Assembly (NCBI RefSeq): GCF_025154075.1
Contig: NZ_JAOAMU010000006.1
Location: 62,001-126,000 of the forward strand
Reading direction: 5' to 3'
Length of the DNA stretch: 64,000 nucleotides
Source: Chryseobacterium herbae
Lineage (GTDB): Bacteria; Bacteroidota; Bacteroidia; Flavobacteriales; Weeksellaceae
The position numbers and the translations under genes were made by a program. The notes under the pieces were generated by a model. The model did no database searches and was not told where the DNA came from. It saw only the letters and a program-made list of their open reading frames with translations. Shown piece by piece: positions 43,649 through 53,361 of the stretch. How positions within the stretch are numbered: position 1 is the first letter of the stretch; each line of letters starts with the position of its first letter.

Positions 43649-43738
43649 TCACTTTTAAGTAAAAAACAGAGTTAAAACTTATATAGCTGCAACAAGTGTT
43701 GGAGGGTTTTACACAGACATTCCAAAATTCCATATAAT

Positions 43739-43772
43739 GCCAAATGACAACAAAAAGTCATTTGGCTTTTTT
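43739..43772 (+). terminator. Terminator of the MarR-phr-hemH operon
   Basis: GCCAAATGAC and GTCATTTGGC form a 10-bp perfect stem around an eight-base loop, followed by TTTTTT. Confidence 0.9.
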
Positions 43773-44060
43773 ATGAAAATACATCATATGATTTTGTTTA
43801 ATGCATATTCCTTGTTGTAATGATTGAAACGATCGGAATGCCATAATATCGCTTTCATTGAAGCATTTAATAGTATTGCAATGTTGTTTTGGTTTTTATT
43901 TAAACAAATTAATAATTGAGGCTTGGTGATCTTATTTTTGTCCCTAAATGATACAATATGATAAATTTCACATAAAATTGATCTTTTACATATTTCCCCG
44001 GTGCTGGGAAAAGACTATATTCGGGCAAAATTTCAACAAAAAATAAACAACTAATAACCC
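43773..44060. other. Leader region of the RHS operon
   Basis: About 290 bases between the hemH terminator and the first gene of the operon. A -7-like TATTTTTG lies at 43933-43940. The rest is AT-rich, with no coding frame or clear repeat. Confidence 0.45.
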
Positions 44061-45707
44061 ATGCGAAAACTTTACACAGGTGCATTATTCCTATGCACAA
44101 TCTTGTGCACATCTGCTCAGGAAGTAGTCTGGCAGAAAGATATAAAATCCTCGACCCAGGATTTTTTAAGCCAGGTTATCACAACCATTGATCAGCAATA
44201 TCTTATTTCGGGAAGCTCGATTCAGGGAAGTTCCCTTCGAGAGCCTCAGGGAACAGGGAAACAAAACAATGGCTACGATTTCCATTTAATCAAACTGAAC
44301 CAACAGGGTGAAGAGGTCTGGGAAAAATATTTCTCCGGGCAGAACCACGATTATCTTTCTGCTTCTGTAGCAACACAGGAAGGCGGATTTCTTTTGGCCG
44401 GAACTTCTTATTCCGGGAAAGGAGCGGACAAAAAAGAAGATTCCAAAGGCGGGTCCGATATCTGGCTGATCAGGATCAACGAATTTGGAGATGAACTGTG
44501 GCAAAAAACAATCGGTTCAGGTTCGGATGAAGAAGCCCGATCAGTTATTCAGACAATCGATTTAGGATTTTTTGTTGCAGGAAACAGACAAAGTTCCCTT
44601 CCCTTCGACTCCGCTCAGGGTAAACTACCTCAGGGAACCAGTGGGTATGGATCAAAAGATGTTTGGATCTCAAGATTGGATAAAAATGGAAAAGTTCTCT
44701 CTGAAACCATTTTGGGTGGAAAAGGTCTTGATGAAGTCGAGAAAATGATTCCTACGAAAGATGGAGGTGCATTGGTGGGCATTTACTCGAGGAGTTCCGA
44801 GATCCGGGTTTCGGGTTCTACAGATAAGTCGTCTTCGGCAACCCCATATCCCGTATCCCGAACTGCTAAGTCTACAGATAATTTCGGCGAAGGAGATTAT
44901 TGGATCGTTAAGCTGGATAAAACCGGAAAAGTAGAATGGGAAAAAAACTATGGCGGGAAAGCGGATGATCATGTAAGAACTTTAGTATTAACATCAGCGG
45001 GATATTTAATTGGTGGAGAATCAAGGTCTGAAAGATCGGGAAATAAAACGGTGGGTATTGAAGAAGGAACAGATTTATGGCTTATATCATTAAACGAAAG
45101 AGGCGAAGAAATCTGGCAAAAATCCTACAATTTCAAAAACAGAGATATTCTGATGGGAATGAGTGTGCTGCATGCTGCAGATGATAAAGGCTCAAAAGGA
45201 ATTCTTCTGGGAGGCTACACTCAGGCAGAAGGAAAAATTGAAAAAGATGATGAAACGTTCTGGATGCTGTATCTGAATATGGATGGCAATGAGCAATGGA
45301 GAAAGTATGTGAAAGGTGAATCCGGAAAGAAAGAAGAACGGCTTTCTGATCTGAAACTGAACAAAGACGGTTCCATCATTTTAGCAGGAACCAGCGCACA
45401 GGAATTCGGAAAAGAAAACTGGAAGATTGTGAAACTGGGTGACCGCCAGCTGGATAAGCTCATCGAAAAACAGGATATTAGAATTTATCCGAATCCTGTA
45501 TCAGATTATACCTATGTAGAAATAGGCTTTGACTTTAAAGAAGCAGATATTATCCTGTATGATATGGGCGGTAGACAGCTTCAGGCTGTGAAAACTAAAA
45601 ATAAGGTCACCAAGATGAATACGCAGAACCTGATCCAAGGGGCCTATCTGATTACCATTAAAACTGATGACAATAAAACGGCTAATGCCAAACTGATTAA
45701 AAAATAA
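44061..45707 (+). CDS. T9SS-sorted propeller-like repeat protein with in-frame repeat insertions
   Basis: A 548-residue secreted protein. A signal peptide ends near residue 20 (CTSAQ). About seven repeats of 60-70 residues follow, each with a motif like YWIVKLDKTGKVEWEKNYGG after a G-T/S-S turn, as in delta-60/propeller-type surface proteins. A C-terminal sorting domain (about 472-548, RIYPNPVSDYTYVEI to KLIKK) marks T9SS export. Three insertions of palindromic DNA lie in the turn segment of repeats 1, 3 and 4 and are translated as SSLREPQGTG, SSLPFDSAQGKLPQGT and a longer SSEIRVSGS stretch. It is the first gene of the RHS operon; the next gene starts two bases after its stop. Confidence 0.85.
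   Translation: MRKLYTGALFLCTILCTSAQEVVWQKDIKSSTQDFLSQVITTIDQQYLISGSSIQGSSLREPQGTGKQNNGYDFHLIKLNQQGEEVWEKYFSGQNHDYLSASVATQEGGFLLAGTSYSGKGADKKEDSKGGSDIWLIRINEFGDELWQKTIGSGSDEEARSVIQTIDLGFFVAGNRQSSLPFDSAQGKLPQGTSGYGSKDVWISRLDKNGKVLSETILGGKGLDEVEKMIPTKDGGALVGIYSRSSEIRVSGSTDKSSSATPYPVSRTAKSTDNFGEGDYWIVKLDKTGKVEWEKNYGGKADDHVRTLVLTSAGYLIGGESRSERSGNKTVGIEEGTDLWLISLNERGEEIWQKSYNFKNRDILMGMSVLHAADDKGSKGILLGGYTQAEGKIEKDDETFWMLYLNMDGNEQWRKYVKGESGKKEERLSDLKLNKDGSIILAGTSAQEFGKENWKIVKLGDRQLDKLIEKQDIRIYPNPVSDYTYVEIGFDFKEADIILYDMGGRQLQAVKTKNKVTKMNTQNLIQGAYLITIKTDDNKTANAKLIKK
44230..44254 (+). repeat. Palindromic repeat inside a CDS, copy 1
   Basis: GTTCCCT at the start and AGGGAAC at the end form the arms around TCGAGAGCCTC. 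It is in frame and encodes about eight residues in a loop of the first repeat of the protein. Confidence 0.75.
44593..44638 (+). repeat. Palindromic repeat inside a CDS, copy 2
   Basis: The same arms GTTCCCT and AGGGAAC enclose a second nested pair CCCT-TCGACTCCGCTC-AGGG. It encodes the PFDSAQGKLPQGT text, which I have seen as a recurrent repeat-derived peptide in related genomes. Confidence 0.8.
44797..44866 (+). repeat. G-rich repeat inside a CDS, copy 3
   Basis: A segment with GATCCGGGTTTCGGGTT and, later, its partner words in opposite orientation (ATATCCCGTATCCCGAA). It belongs to the same word family as the intergenic pair at 19798-20100. It is in frame and lengthens a loop of the fourth repeat. 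Confidence 0.65.
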
Positions 45708-45709
45708 CC

Positions 45710-48700
45710 ATGAAGAAAACTACAATAGCCATTATACTACTGGCTTCACTAAACAATATATTCGGACAAGGGAATCAGAACCAGTATGATCCCAGTGTCA
45801 GAAATGTTCCTACTTCTCCTGAAGTAGCCTTATTAGGAAGATTTGGAGATATTCCTGTGGGACATTATACGGGAACTGCTGAGGTATCTGTCCCATTATA
45901 TACATTAAAGGTAGATGATATAGAGATACCGTTGGCATTAAGCTACCATACATCAGGGATTAAGGTCGCAGATGAGGCTACATGGGTAGGTCTGGGCTGG
46001 AATTTTATGCCGGAGGGTACTGTTATTCAGGAGATCAGAGGAAAAGAAGATTATTGGCTGTCCGGCGGAGATGGTTTTAACAATAATGGAGGCTACACTA
46101 TTTTTAAAAGCTATTTTCCAACGCTTTACGCGCATAGTCAAATATCAAGACTTCAGGTAGGATACAACGGGTATAATGGTGGCGGTATGGTGATCACCAA
46201 TCCGGCCGTAGATGATTCTCCGTTTATTATCAATGATTTGCAAGAACAGAAGGGACAGCCGGATATTTTTATCTATAACTTTTATGGATATTCCGGGAAA
46301 TTTTTCTTCAATCCTGAAAACAACAGTGAAATCCTGTTTATGGAAAGCAATGCGGATGTTAAATTTTCCAAAAACGGACAGGGATGGATTGCGACCACAA
46401 ACAAAGGAGATAAATTTTATTTTTATGCCATAGAAAAATCCAAAACTAATCTGACAAGCTATACGGATATAGGCTATACTTTTAAAGTCACTAAAATTGA
46501 GCTGGTAAGTGGTAAAGTCATCAACTTCATGTATCAGGACGAAAGTACCAACCAGTTATACCCTTCACAAACAGCGCGTATTACAAGTTTTGACGGTCCG
46601 ATAAGTGCGAATGTAATTACCAATAACAACTCTACAACGAATGACAAAAAGACATTAATCGGGATTGAAACGGATGACACTAAAATAGATTTCAATCTGG
46701 ATAACAGGGAAGATATCCGCCCGCAGCAGTTATCGGTTCCCATTAAAAAACTGGCCTCCATTGATATTAAATCAAAATATCCGAATAAGAAAATTAAAAG
46801 CTTTGTATTCGGGACTACCTATTTTAACCCTGTAGCCATGAATACGGAAGAAGGCTATAAGAATAAAAGGTTGAAACTGAATTCAATTCAGGAAGTGAAT
46901 TATAATGAAGCGGGAAATCCTCTTCAGAATATACCTCCCTATACTTTTGAGTATGACATGGCCAAGACGATGCCCTCTAAGATGTCCAGCTCAGATTTTT
47001 ATGGATATAATAACGGTTCAAACAGTACGACTCTTCTTCCTGACCTGTCGTTTTTCGATTATCTGAATAAAGTTCCCTACAAGAATTACGGAATGACTGT
47101 CAGCTATCCTTATTATGGAACTATGCGATTCACAGACAAGAATTTCGTTACCACCAATATTCTTACAAAAGTAGCATATCCCACCGGAGCACGTACTGAG
47201 TTTGAGTACGAATCCAATACATTTTCCAATCAGTTTATTCCTACACCGGAGCAGGCATGGTCTGCCTTTAAAAACTTCAGTGTAACCCACAGGGGAGCTT
47301 CTACCGTACCTGGAGGTTATACTTTCCTTGAAAGCCCAGTTTTTAAGCTCTCACAGACTCAGATCATAAAATTCAATAATACCATTTATGACGGATTTTC
47401 GGGACCCAATTATCCGGAGTCTCATTATGAACCTTATGGAATGTGGGACAGCAGAATAAAATTTTTCAAAAGAAAAATGGTCAACGGGCAGCCTGTTAAT
47501 ACAATTATTAAGGAATGGTCAATTGATGTGGGAGGGCCCACTTTTGAACAGACGCATCAACGTGTATGGGATGAAGAATTGACAGTGGCTTATGACAGCG
47601 ATCCTACCACAGAGTATTATGTACGTGTGGAAAACCCTCTGCAATACCGAAGTAGTGACGGATCACATCGTGCTGTAGTATCTGCCCAGGTCAGATATTA
47701 TGATGATACGGATGTTGACAAATCCATCTCTTATGGAAGTGGTGTGAGAGTGAAATCGATCAAAAATTTCGAAAACAGCACTTTATTATCTCATAAACAG
47801 TACAGCTATAAGCAAGGAAAATTAATCTACAAGTTCGAACCGTTAAATCTGATCATTGGGGCAACTTATAAAAGTCAGCCTACTGTTCAGACGGGTGGCT
47901 GCTATGTGGAATCCGTTTCCATTTTTAATGACCTGTCAGTGAATTCAAGTGATTTTGGGATAAGCGGAAACAAACCTTTTGGTTACAGTGAGGTTACAGA
48001 AAAAGACATCAATATTCTGGACGGAACAGCAAAAGGTTCAACCGTGTATTATTTTACCAATAATGAATTTACGAATTCACTGATAAAGGGAGTTCCTAAG
48101 ATTGATATTCCTTCCAACGGGGAAAATACACTGATCGAAAAATATGACCAGAATCAAAACAAAGTCACGTCCAAGATGTTTATCTACGATGATTTGCCCA
48201 ATACCTCCAGTGTTTATCCTTCATTTAGCATGATAAATTCATCTACTGGGCCATTGGATCCTAATAAAAATTTCTACCCGTATGCTGTCAGCGGGTGTGG
48301 CATAACAGGATTGTCTTATACCGGTCATACCTATCAGAATCCACTACCCACCACTAAATACCGTTTTATCTTTAATCCTTTAATTACCGGTAAAAGGAGA
48401 TTAAAAGTCACATCTGACACTTCCTATTTTGGAAATAAGACCCTGGTTGAAAAAACAGATCTGAACTATACAGCCTCAGGTGATCTGGATACGAGTATTG
48501 TAACGACCAGTGAGGGGAAAATAATCACGACCAGTTATGATTATGCGTCTGATGTAAACAACACCCGCTTAGTGAATAAAGGGATGACAGGAGTCCCTCT
48601 GAATATAGAAGTCAGGTCGGGTGATGCTGGTTCAAGCACACAGATCAGTCGTGTAGAAACTAAGTTCGATCAGCAGGATAATTTCCTTCCTTCATCGGTT

Positions 48701-49159
48701 TTAAGCGGTAATCTTTCTGTAGTCAATATGGATACTGAAGTTACTTACAATAAGTATGATGCGAAAGGGAATTTATTGCAGTATACGAAAAAGGATGGTA
48801 TTCCTGTATCACTTATCTGGGGCTATAACAGCACGAAACTCATTGCAAAGGTAGAAGGTGTCAATTATACTCAGGCTATGGGACTTGCTGGAGTTTCTGA
48901 TATTATTACCAGGTCTGGTGAAGATGTGAATGGAAGTACAGAAAATATATTTATAGGAGCTTTGGATACTTTCCGTAAAAATAATGCGGGTCTCATTATG
49001 ACCACCTATACTTATGATCCGTTGATTGGAGTAACAAGTATAACGCCTCCCTCAGGGATCAGAGAGGTTTATATTTATGATCCAGCCAACAGGCTTAAAC
49101 AGGTGATAGATGTTAACGGAAATATCCTGAAAGAATTCAATTATAATTATAAAAACTAA
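45710..49159 (+). CDS. Large exported YD-repeat-like protein
   Basis: A 1149-residue secreted protein. The signal peptide MKKTTIAIILLASLNNIFGQ is followed by a start typical of Bacteroidota RHS-linked proteins (SPEVALLGRFGDIPVGHYTGTAEVSVPLYTL, then PLALSYHTSGIKV). Many YD-like strand units fill the rest and it ends TYDPLIGVTSITPPSG, then YDPANRLKQVIDVNGN, the standard RHS/YD repeat. It lacks the RHS core and a C-terminal tip, which the next gene has. It probably forms part of the shell or works together with that protein. The next gene begins six bases after its stop, so both are cotranscribed. Confidence 0.83.
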   Translation: MKKTTIAIILLASLNNIFGQGNQNQYDPSVRNVPTSPEVALLGRFGDIPVGHYTGTAEVSVPLYTLKVDDIEIPLALSYHTSGIKVADEATWVGLGWNFMPEGTVIQEIRGKEDYWLSGGDGFNNNGGYTIFKSYFPTLYAHSQISRLQVGYNGYNGGGMVITNPAVDDSPFIINDLQEQKGQPDIFIYNFYGYSGKFFFNPENNSEILFMESNADVKFSKNGQGWIATTNKGDKFYFYAIEKSKTNLTSYTDIGYTFKVTKIELVSGKVINFMYQDESTNQLYPSQTARITSFDGPISANVITNNNSTTNDKKTLIGIETDDTKIDFNLDNREDIRPQQLSVPIKKLASIDIKSKYPNKKIKSFVFGTTYFNPVAMNTEEGYKNKRLKLNSIQEVNYNEAGNPLQNIPPYTFEYDMAKTMPSKMSSSDFYGYNNGSNSTTLLPDLSFFDYLNKVPYKNYGMTVSYPYYGTMRFTDKNFVTTNILTKVAYPTGARTEFEYESNTFSNQFIPTPEQAWSAFKNFSVTHRGASTVPGGYTFLESPVFKLSQTQIIKFNNTIYDGFSGPNYPESHYEPYGMWDSRIKFFKRKMVNGQPVNTIIKEWSIDVGGPTFEQTHQRVWDEELTVAYDSDPTTEYYVRVENPLQYRSSDGSHRAVVSAQVRYYDDTDVDKSISYGSGVRVKSIKNFENSTLLSHKQYSYKQGKLIYKFEPLNLIIGATYKSQPTVQTGGCYVESVSIFNDLSVNSSDFGISGNKPFGYSEVTEKDINILDGTAKGSTVYYFTNNEFTNSLIKGVPKIDIPSNGENTLIEKYDQNQNKVTSKMFIYDDLPNTSSVYPSFSMINSSTGPLDPNKNFYPYAVSGCGITGLSYTGHTYQNPLPTTKYRFIFNPLITGKRRLKVTSDTSYFGNKTLVEKTDLNYTASGDLDTSIVTTSEGKIITTSYDYASDVNNTRLVNKGMTGVPLNIEVRSGDAGSSTQISRVETKFDQQDNFLPSSVLSGNLSVVNMDTEVTYNKYDAKGNLLQYTKKDGIPVSLIWGYNSTKLIAKVEGVNYTQAMGLAGVSDIITRSGEDVNGSTENIFIGALDTFRKNNAGLIMTTYTYDPLIGVTSITPPSGIREVYIYDPANRLKQVIDVNGNILKEFNYNYKN

Positions 49160-49165
49160 CACACG

Positions 49166-52100
49166 ATGAAAAAACTCATAATTCCAATAGGTACTTTACT
49201 GCTATCCGGTTTAGTCCACGCACAGGTGAGTACAACTGAAAACTATGTACAAAGCAAAACGTATTTAGAACCAGTCACCAGCAGCAATTCTACAGTTAAA
49301 CAACTTGAAACGATACAGTATGTTGATGGCTTAGGCAGACCCAAGCAGATCGTGAATGTAAAAGCTTCCCCAAGCGGAAAAGATCTGGTAACTACCATTC
49401 CTTATGATGGCTTTGGCAGACCCGTAGATTCCTGGCTTCCGGTTCCTATGGCAACTCTTAATGGCGGTATTCAGTCAGGAGTAAATACAGTGGGAACTGC
49501 ATTTTATGGTGACAGTAACCCTTTCGGACATAAAAATCTCGAAAGCTCTCCGCTAGACAGAGTATTGACTCAGGTGCAGTCCGGATCAGATTGGCAGGGG
49601 CATGCAGTTCAGTTTCAGTATGATGCTAATAATGACGGGGAAGTCTATAAATTTGTTACCACCACAACTTTTCCCAATGGAGCTACTTCTTCTGTTTTAA
49701 AAACTTCAGGCAATTCAGTTCATGCATCTTCAGGTTTTTATAAAGCCAATAAGCTGTATAAAAATATCGTTATAGACGAAGATGGGAATAAAACCACAGA
49801 GTTTAAAAATGGCGAAGGTCAGGTTTTAATGGTAAGAAAATTCATCAGCGCTACAGAAAGTGCAGATACTTATTATGTTTATAATGAATATAATTTACTG
49901 GCTTTTGTTATTCCTCCCAAGGCTGTAGGGCTTTTAAAAAGTAGTGGTCTTGCCGATGGACAAACAGTAGATAATCCTATATTGAAAGACCTTTGCTACC
50001 AGTATCGTTATGATGCCAGAAGGAGATTGGTAGAAAAAAAGATTCCCGGCAAAGAATGGGAATATATGGTGTATGATAAACAGGACAGACCTGTGCTGAC
50101 TCAGGATGCCAATATGGGAATATTGAAACAATGGCTCTTTACCAAGTACGATCAATATGGAAGAATCGCATATACGGGAATGTACACAAGTTCCCAAAAC
50201 TATGGAAGTACTGGAAGACTGGCTGAACAGGTTAATGTAGATTCCAAAGGCAGCAACAATGTGCTGAGGTCCGGTACCGTAGGTTTTACACAGAACGGGA
50301 TGGATGTATATTATGACAATGGATCCGGCAGTTTTCCAAGTTCTATCACCAAGCTGTTGAGTATCAATTATTATGATAGCTATGCTTCTTATACCTTTAA
50401 TCCTTCTTTTACCGATATTTTAGGAGAACCTGTTTTAACGGATGCTTCTTCTTTGGAATCAAGAAGTACGAAAAGTCTTCCGGTAATGAGCCTGATAAAA
50501 AATATAGAAGATGATCAATGGACTAAAAATTATACTTTTTATGATAAAAAAGGAAGAGCGATAGGCTCTTACTCTATTAATCATCTGGGAGGACGTACCA
50601 AAACAGACTCCAAATTGGATTTTGCAGGAACCGTTCAGCAGACGGTTACCAGACATAAACGACTTGATAGTGATGCTGATAAGGTAATTACAGAGAATTT
50701 CACGTATGATGTCAAAAACAGATTGTTGACCCACACCCATCAGGTAGATAATAATTTTGTGGAAGTATTATCTCAAAATTCCTATAACGATATTTCTCAG
50801 TTGATCAATAAAAAAGTAGGAGGATATCCGTCGCTGGGAGGCGGGGGCTTTATCCAGAGTATCGATTATCAGTATAATATCCGGGGTTGGATGACCAAGG
50901 TTAATGATCCTTCAAACCTTGGCGGGAAGCTGTTTGGCTATGAAATGAGATACCATAATCCATTATCTGTTTCACAGACTACCGGGAAGTATAATGGCAA
51001 TATTGCAGAAATTGACTGGAAGACCTCCAAAGACGGTGTTTTAAAAAGATATTCATATCAGTATGATGTTTTAAACCGTCTTAAAAAAGGAATATATTCG
51101 GAACCTGGTACTTCAATTCCTCAGAATAATTACTTCAATGAAAGTGTAGGATATGATCTCAATGGCAATATCACGGAGCTTCAAAGGAACAGAAATGCAG
51201 CGAATATAGGAGCAGAACTCATAGATAACCTGACCTATGTATACACAGGAAACAGACTTGATACCGTTACAGATTCCAGTCAGAACCATTTTGGCTATCC
51301 GGATACTTCAGGGACATTAATTCATTATGATGACAATGGTAATATGACGGATCATAAAGACAAAAGAATTCCTGGAATTGTTTATAATCATCTTAATCTA
51401 CCTAACAGAATTCGGAAAGAAACTTTAATAAGCGGAGGTTTTGGTACCAATCTGGAAGAAAGTACCAGATATATTTACAGAGCCGATGGAGCCAAACTGC
51501 ATAAAGATTATAACTATTATGCAGGAAGAAATAATAATCCTGTAACTTCAACAGTTGATTACCTGGATGGCTTTCAGTATACGGGAGAAATTTCCGGAGG
51601 TATTCTGGATCCATGGGGAACAGTAGGGGCTAATATGCAGCTTCAGTTTGTTCCGACTTCTGAAGGTTATTACGACTTTGTTCAAAATAAATATATTTAC
51701 CAGTACAAAGATCATTTAGGAAATATCAGACTATCATTCTATAAAGACAGTAACAATGCTGCAATGATAGACAGAACGACTGATTATTATCCATTTGGAT
51801 TAACTTTTGGAGATAACGGATTAAACAACAATGGATCTTTATCACCGAATTACACATATGGTTACAATGGCAAGGAGTTTCAGAGCGAGACTAAAATGTA
51901 CGATTACGGAGCAAGGATGTATATGCCGGAATTGGGCAGATGGGGAGTAACAGACCCACTGGCGGAGAAATATTTTAATATATCACCTTATGTCTATGCA
52001 GCTAATAATCCTATGATTTACGTAGATCCAAACGGAATGGATGTCATACTTTACGGGGAAGAAGCACAACAACTATTCGAAAGATTAAAAAATGCGACAT

Positions 52101-52693
52101 CCTTAAAGCTAACCTACGATAAAGAATCTAAAAAATTAGGAATTGAGGGAGCTGTCAATGTAAAGAAACTTAAAGGTTATGACAAAACCCTATACGATGC
52201 TATTACAAATGACAAAAAAGTGATCAATATTAAAACCGATAGTGATGTCTTACAGGAAACACTGCAATTATTCCATGGAACAGGTGCAGGGTTTTACGGA
52301 ACTTTTGATAATGATGGAAAGAGACAATCCCTGAATATTGTTAACTTTGATATTATTTCAATGTATGAAGATGCCAATGGTAAAAAATATGAAGGTGTTG
52401 CCTTTTTACATGAAATACTGGAAGGATATTTTGCTACTGAAGAAAAAGGTACACTAAAGGCTGCCAGAAATGATGAGACTTCATATGTTAAAATCCACAA
52501 TAAGGCCCAAAAGGATTCAGATGGTGGAGACAGCAGAAGCCTTGAACTTTGGAAGAATAATGTCAATTTTAAAAGCAAAATAAGTGGAGACACAAAATCG
52601 GTAGATGGAAATAAATTGCAATTCAAGTACTGGAACAACGAGAAATCAATCCAATTCAACTATATATATAGAAAAACATGGAGAACTTTATAA
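49166..52693 (+). CDS. RHS-repeat protein with variable C-terminal tip (possible toxin)
   Basis: A 1175-residue secreted protein. After a signal peptide (LLSGLVHAQ) comes a DUF6443-like N-terminal region (ETIQYVDGLGRPKQIV). YD repeats follow, and then the RHS core (about residues 905-958) with YDYGARMYMPELGRWGVTDP, ISPYVYAANNPMIYVDPNG. The tip of about 215 residues after the core (960-1175) is unlike the rest. It carries FLHEILEGYF with His1082 and Glu1083, an HE motif like that of zinc metallopeptidase-type tips in related Flavobacteriia RHS proteins. Its last 16 bases overlap the next gene, which encodes a small lipoprotein. This is the usual layout of a polymorphic toxin and immunity pair; the toxicity itself is inferred. 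Confidence 0.85.
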   Translation: MKKLIIPIGTLLLSGLVHAQVSTTENYVQSKTYLEPVTSSNSTVKQLETIQYVDGLGRPKQIVNVKASPSGKDLVTTIPYDGFGRPVDSWLPVPMATLNGGIQSGVNTVGTAFYGDSNPFGHKNLESSPLDRVLTQVQSGSDWQGHAVQFQYDANNDGEVYKFVTTTTFPNGATSSVLKTSGNSVHASSGFYKANKLYKNIVIDEDGNKTTEFKNGEGQVLMVRKFISATESADTYYVYNEYNLLAFVIPPKAVGLLKSSGLADGQTVDNPILKDLCYQYRYDARRRLVEKKIPGKEWEYMVYDKQDRPVLTQDANMGILKQWLFTKYDQYGRIAYTGMYTSSQNYGSTGRLAEQVNVDSKGSNNVLRSGTVGFTQNGMDVYYDNGSGSFPSSITKLLSINYYDSYASYTFNPSFTDILGEPVLTDASSLESRSTKSLPVMSLIKNIEDDQWTKNYTFYDKKGRAIGSYSINHLGGRTKTDSKLDFAGTVQQTVTRHKRLDSDADKVITENFTYDVKNRLLTHTHQVDNNFVEVLSQNSYNDISQLINKKVGGYPSLGGGGFIQSIDYQYNIRGWMTKVNDPSNLGGKLFGYEMRYHNPLSVSQTTGKYNGNIAEIDWKTSKDGVLKRYSYQYDVLNRLKKGIYSEPGTSIPQNNYFNESVGYDLNGNITELQRNRNAANIGAELIDNLTYVYTGNRLDTVTDSSQNHFGYPDTSGTLIHYDDNGNMTDHKDKRIPGIVYNHLNLPNRIRKETLISGGFGTNLEESTRYIYRADGAKLHKDYNYYAGRNNNPVTSTVDYLDGFQYTGEISGGILDPWGTVGANMQLQFVPTSEGYYDFVQNKYIYQYKDHLGNIRLSFYKDSNNAAMIDRTTDYYPFGLTFGDNGLNNNGSLSPNYTYGYNGKEFQSETKMYDYGARMYMPELGRWGVTDPLAEKYFNISPYVYAANNPMIYVDPNGMDVILYGEEAQQLFERLKNATSLKLTYDKESKKLGIEGAVNVKKLKGYDKTLYDAITNDKKVINIKTDSDVLQETLQLFHGTGAGFYGTFDNDGKRQSLNIVNFDIISMYEDANGKKYEGVAFLHEILEGYFATEEKGTLKAARNDETSYVKIHNKAQKDSDGGDSRSLELWKNNVNFKSKISGDTKSVDGNKLQFKYWNNEKSIQFNYIYRKTWRTL

Positions 52694-53073
52694 AAATTTT
52701 TGTCATTATCTTTATTGTCACATCTTGTTCTGCAAGGAGTATTTATATCGATAAAATTGAAACTTACCCTTCTTTTTATAAGATTTATTTTAAGGAAAAT
52801 GATAAAAAAGGTTTTTTTATTTCGACCAAAAATCAGTGCGAGTACTTTAAAACGAAAGACAGTATAATTGCCGGAAAAAAAATGAACATCCGAAAAGATG
52901 CTATTTGGTGGGAAGATCCTAAAGCAGTCATGTATCAGGATGAAATTTTAGTCTGGGATAGCAAAAGCGAATATATGATGTACAATAGCAATGGCTTTTG
53001 CGGTTTACATACAATTAAAGTTGAAAAGACCAAAGTGGTTCGAAAAAAAGACCTGCTGGAGTTGCTTAAGTAA
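52678..53073 (+). CDS. Small lipoprotein, candidate immunity protein to the RHS tip
   Basis: A 131-residue protein with a lipoprotein signal peptide (FIVTSC, Cys17) that I do not recognise. The mature part of about 115 residues is Lys- and Tyr-rich with short strands (YIDKIETYPSFYKIYFKENDKKGFF) and two further cysteines. Its start lies 16 bases inside the 3' end of the RHS gene, in another frame, and it is the last gene of the operon before a terminator at 53093. Position, small size and envelope location suit an immunity protein against a toxin acting in the periplasm. This is an inference from layout only. Confidence 0.7.
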   Translation: MENFIKIFVIIFIVTSCSARSIYIDKIETYPSFYKIYFKENDKKGFFISTKNQCEYFKTKDSIIAGKKMNIRKDAIWWEDPKAVMYQDEILVWDSKSEYMMYNSNGFCGLHTIKVEKTKVVRKKDLLELLK

Positions 53074-53092
53074 AGCTTTAATTCATCAATCA

Positions 53093-53125
53093 TAAGCCAC
53101 TGCTAACAACAGTGGCTTACTTATT
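53093..53125 (+). terminator. Terminator of the RHS operon
   Basis: TAAGCCACTG and CAGTGGCTTA form a 10-bp perfect stem around a seven-base loop, followed by CTTATTTTTT. Confidence 0.87.
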
Positions 53126-53332
53126 TTTTGGAGTATTAATTCAAAGATTTTCGTAAAACAGTACACGTGCTTCATATAGGTAGTTTTTTAACCTAAAAAT
53201 TGATTAAACGTAAAAAAAATAAGTATCCTTTGCGATAGAAAAATTCAGCAGTCATCGGCCTTTGCACATACTTTAACTTAAGTTTAACTCTAATTATAAT
53301 TTCTGCTGCCACCGATTTCCTCAGTAATAGCG

Positions 53333-53340
53333 TACTTTTG
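53333..53340 (+). promoter_or_regulatory. Promoter -7 element of mreB
   Basis: TACTTTTG matches TAnnTTTG and lies 22 bases before the start codon. No clear -33 element was seen. Confidence 0.5.
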
Positions 53341-53361
53341 CGGTCAATAAAATAATGGAAT

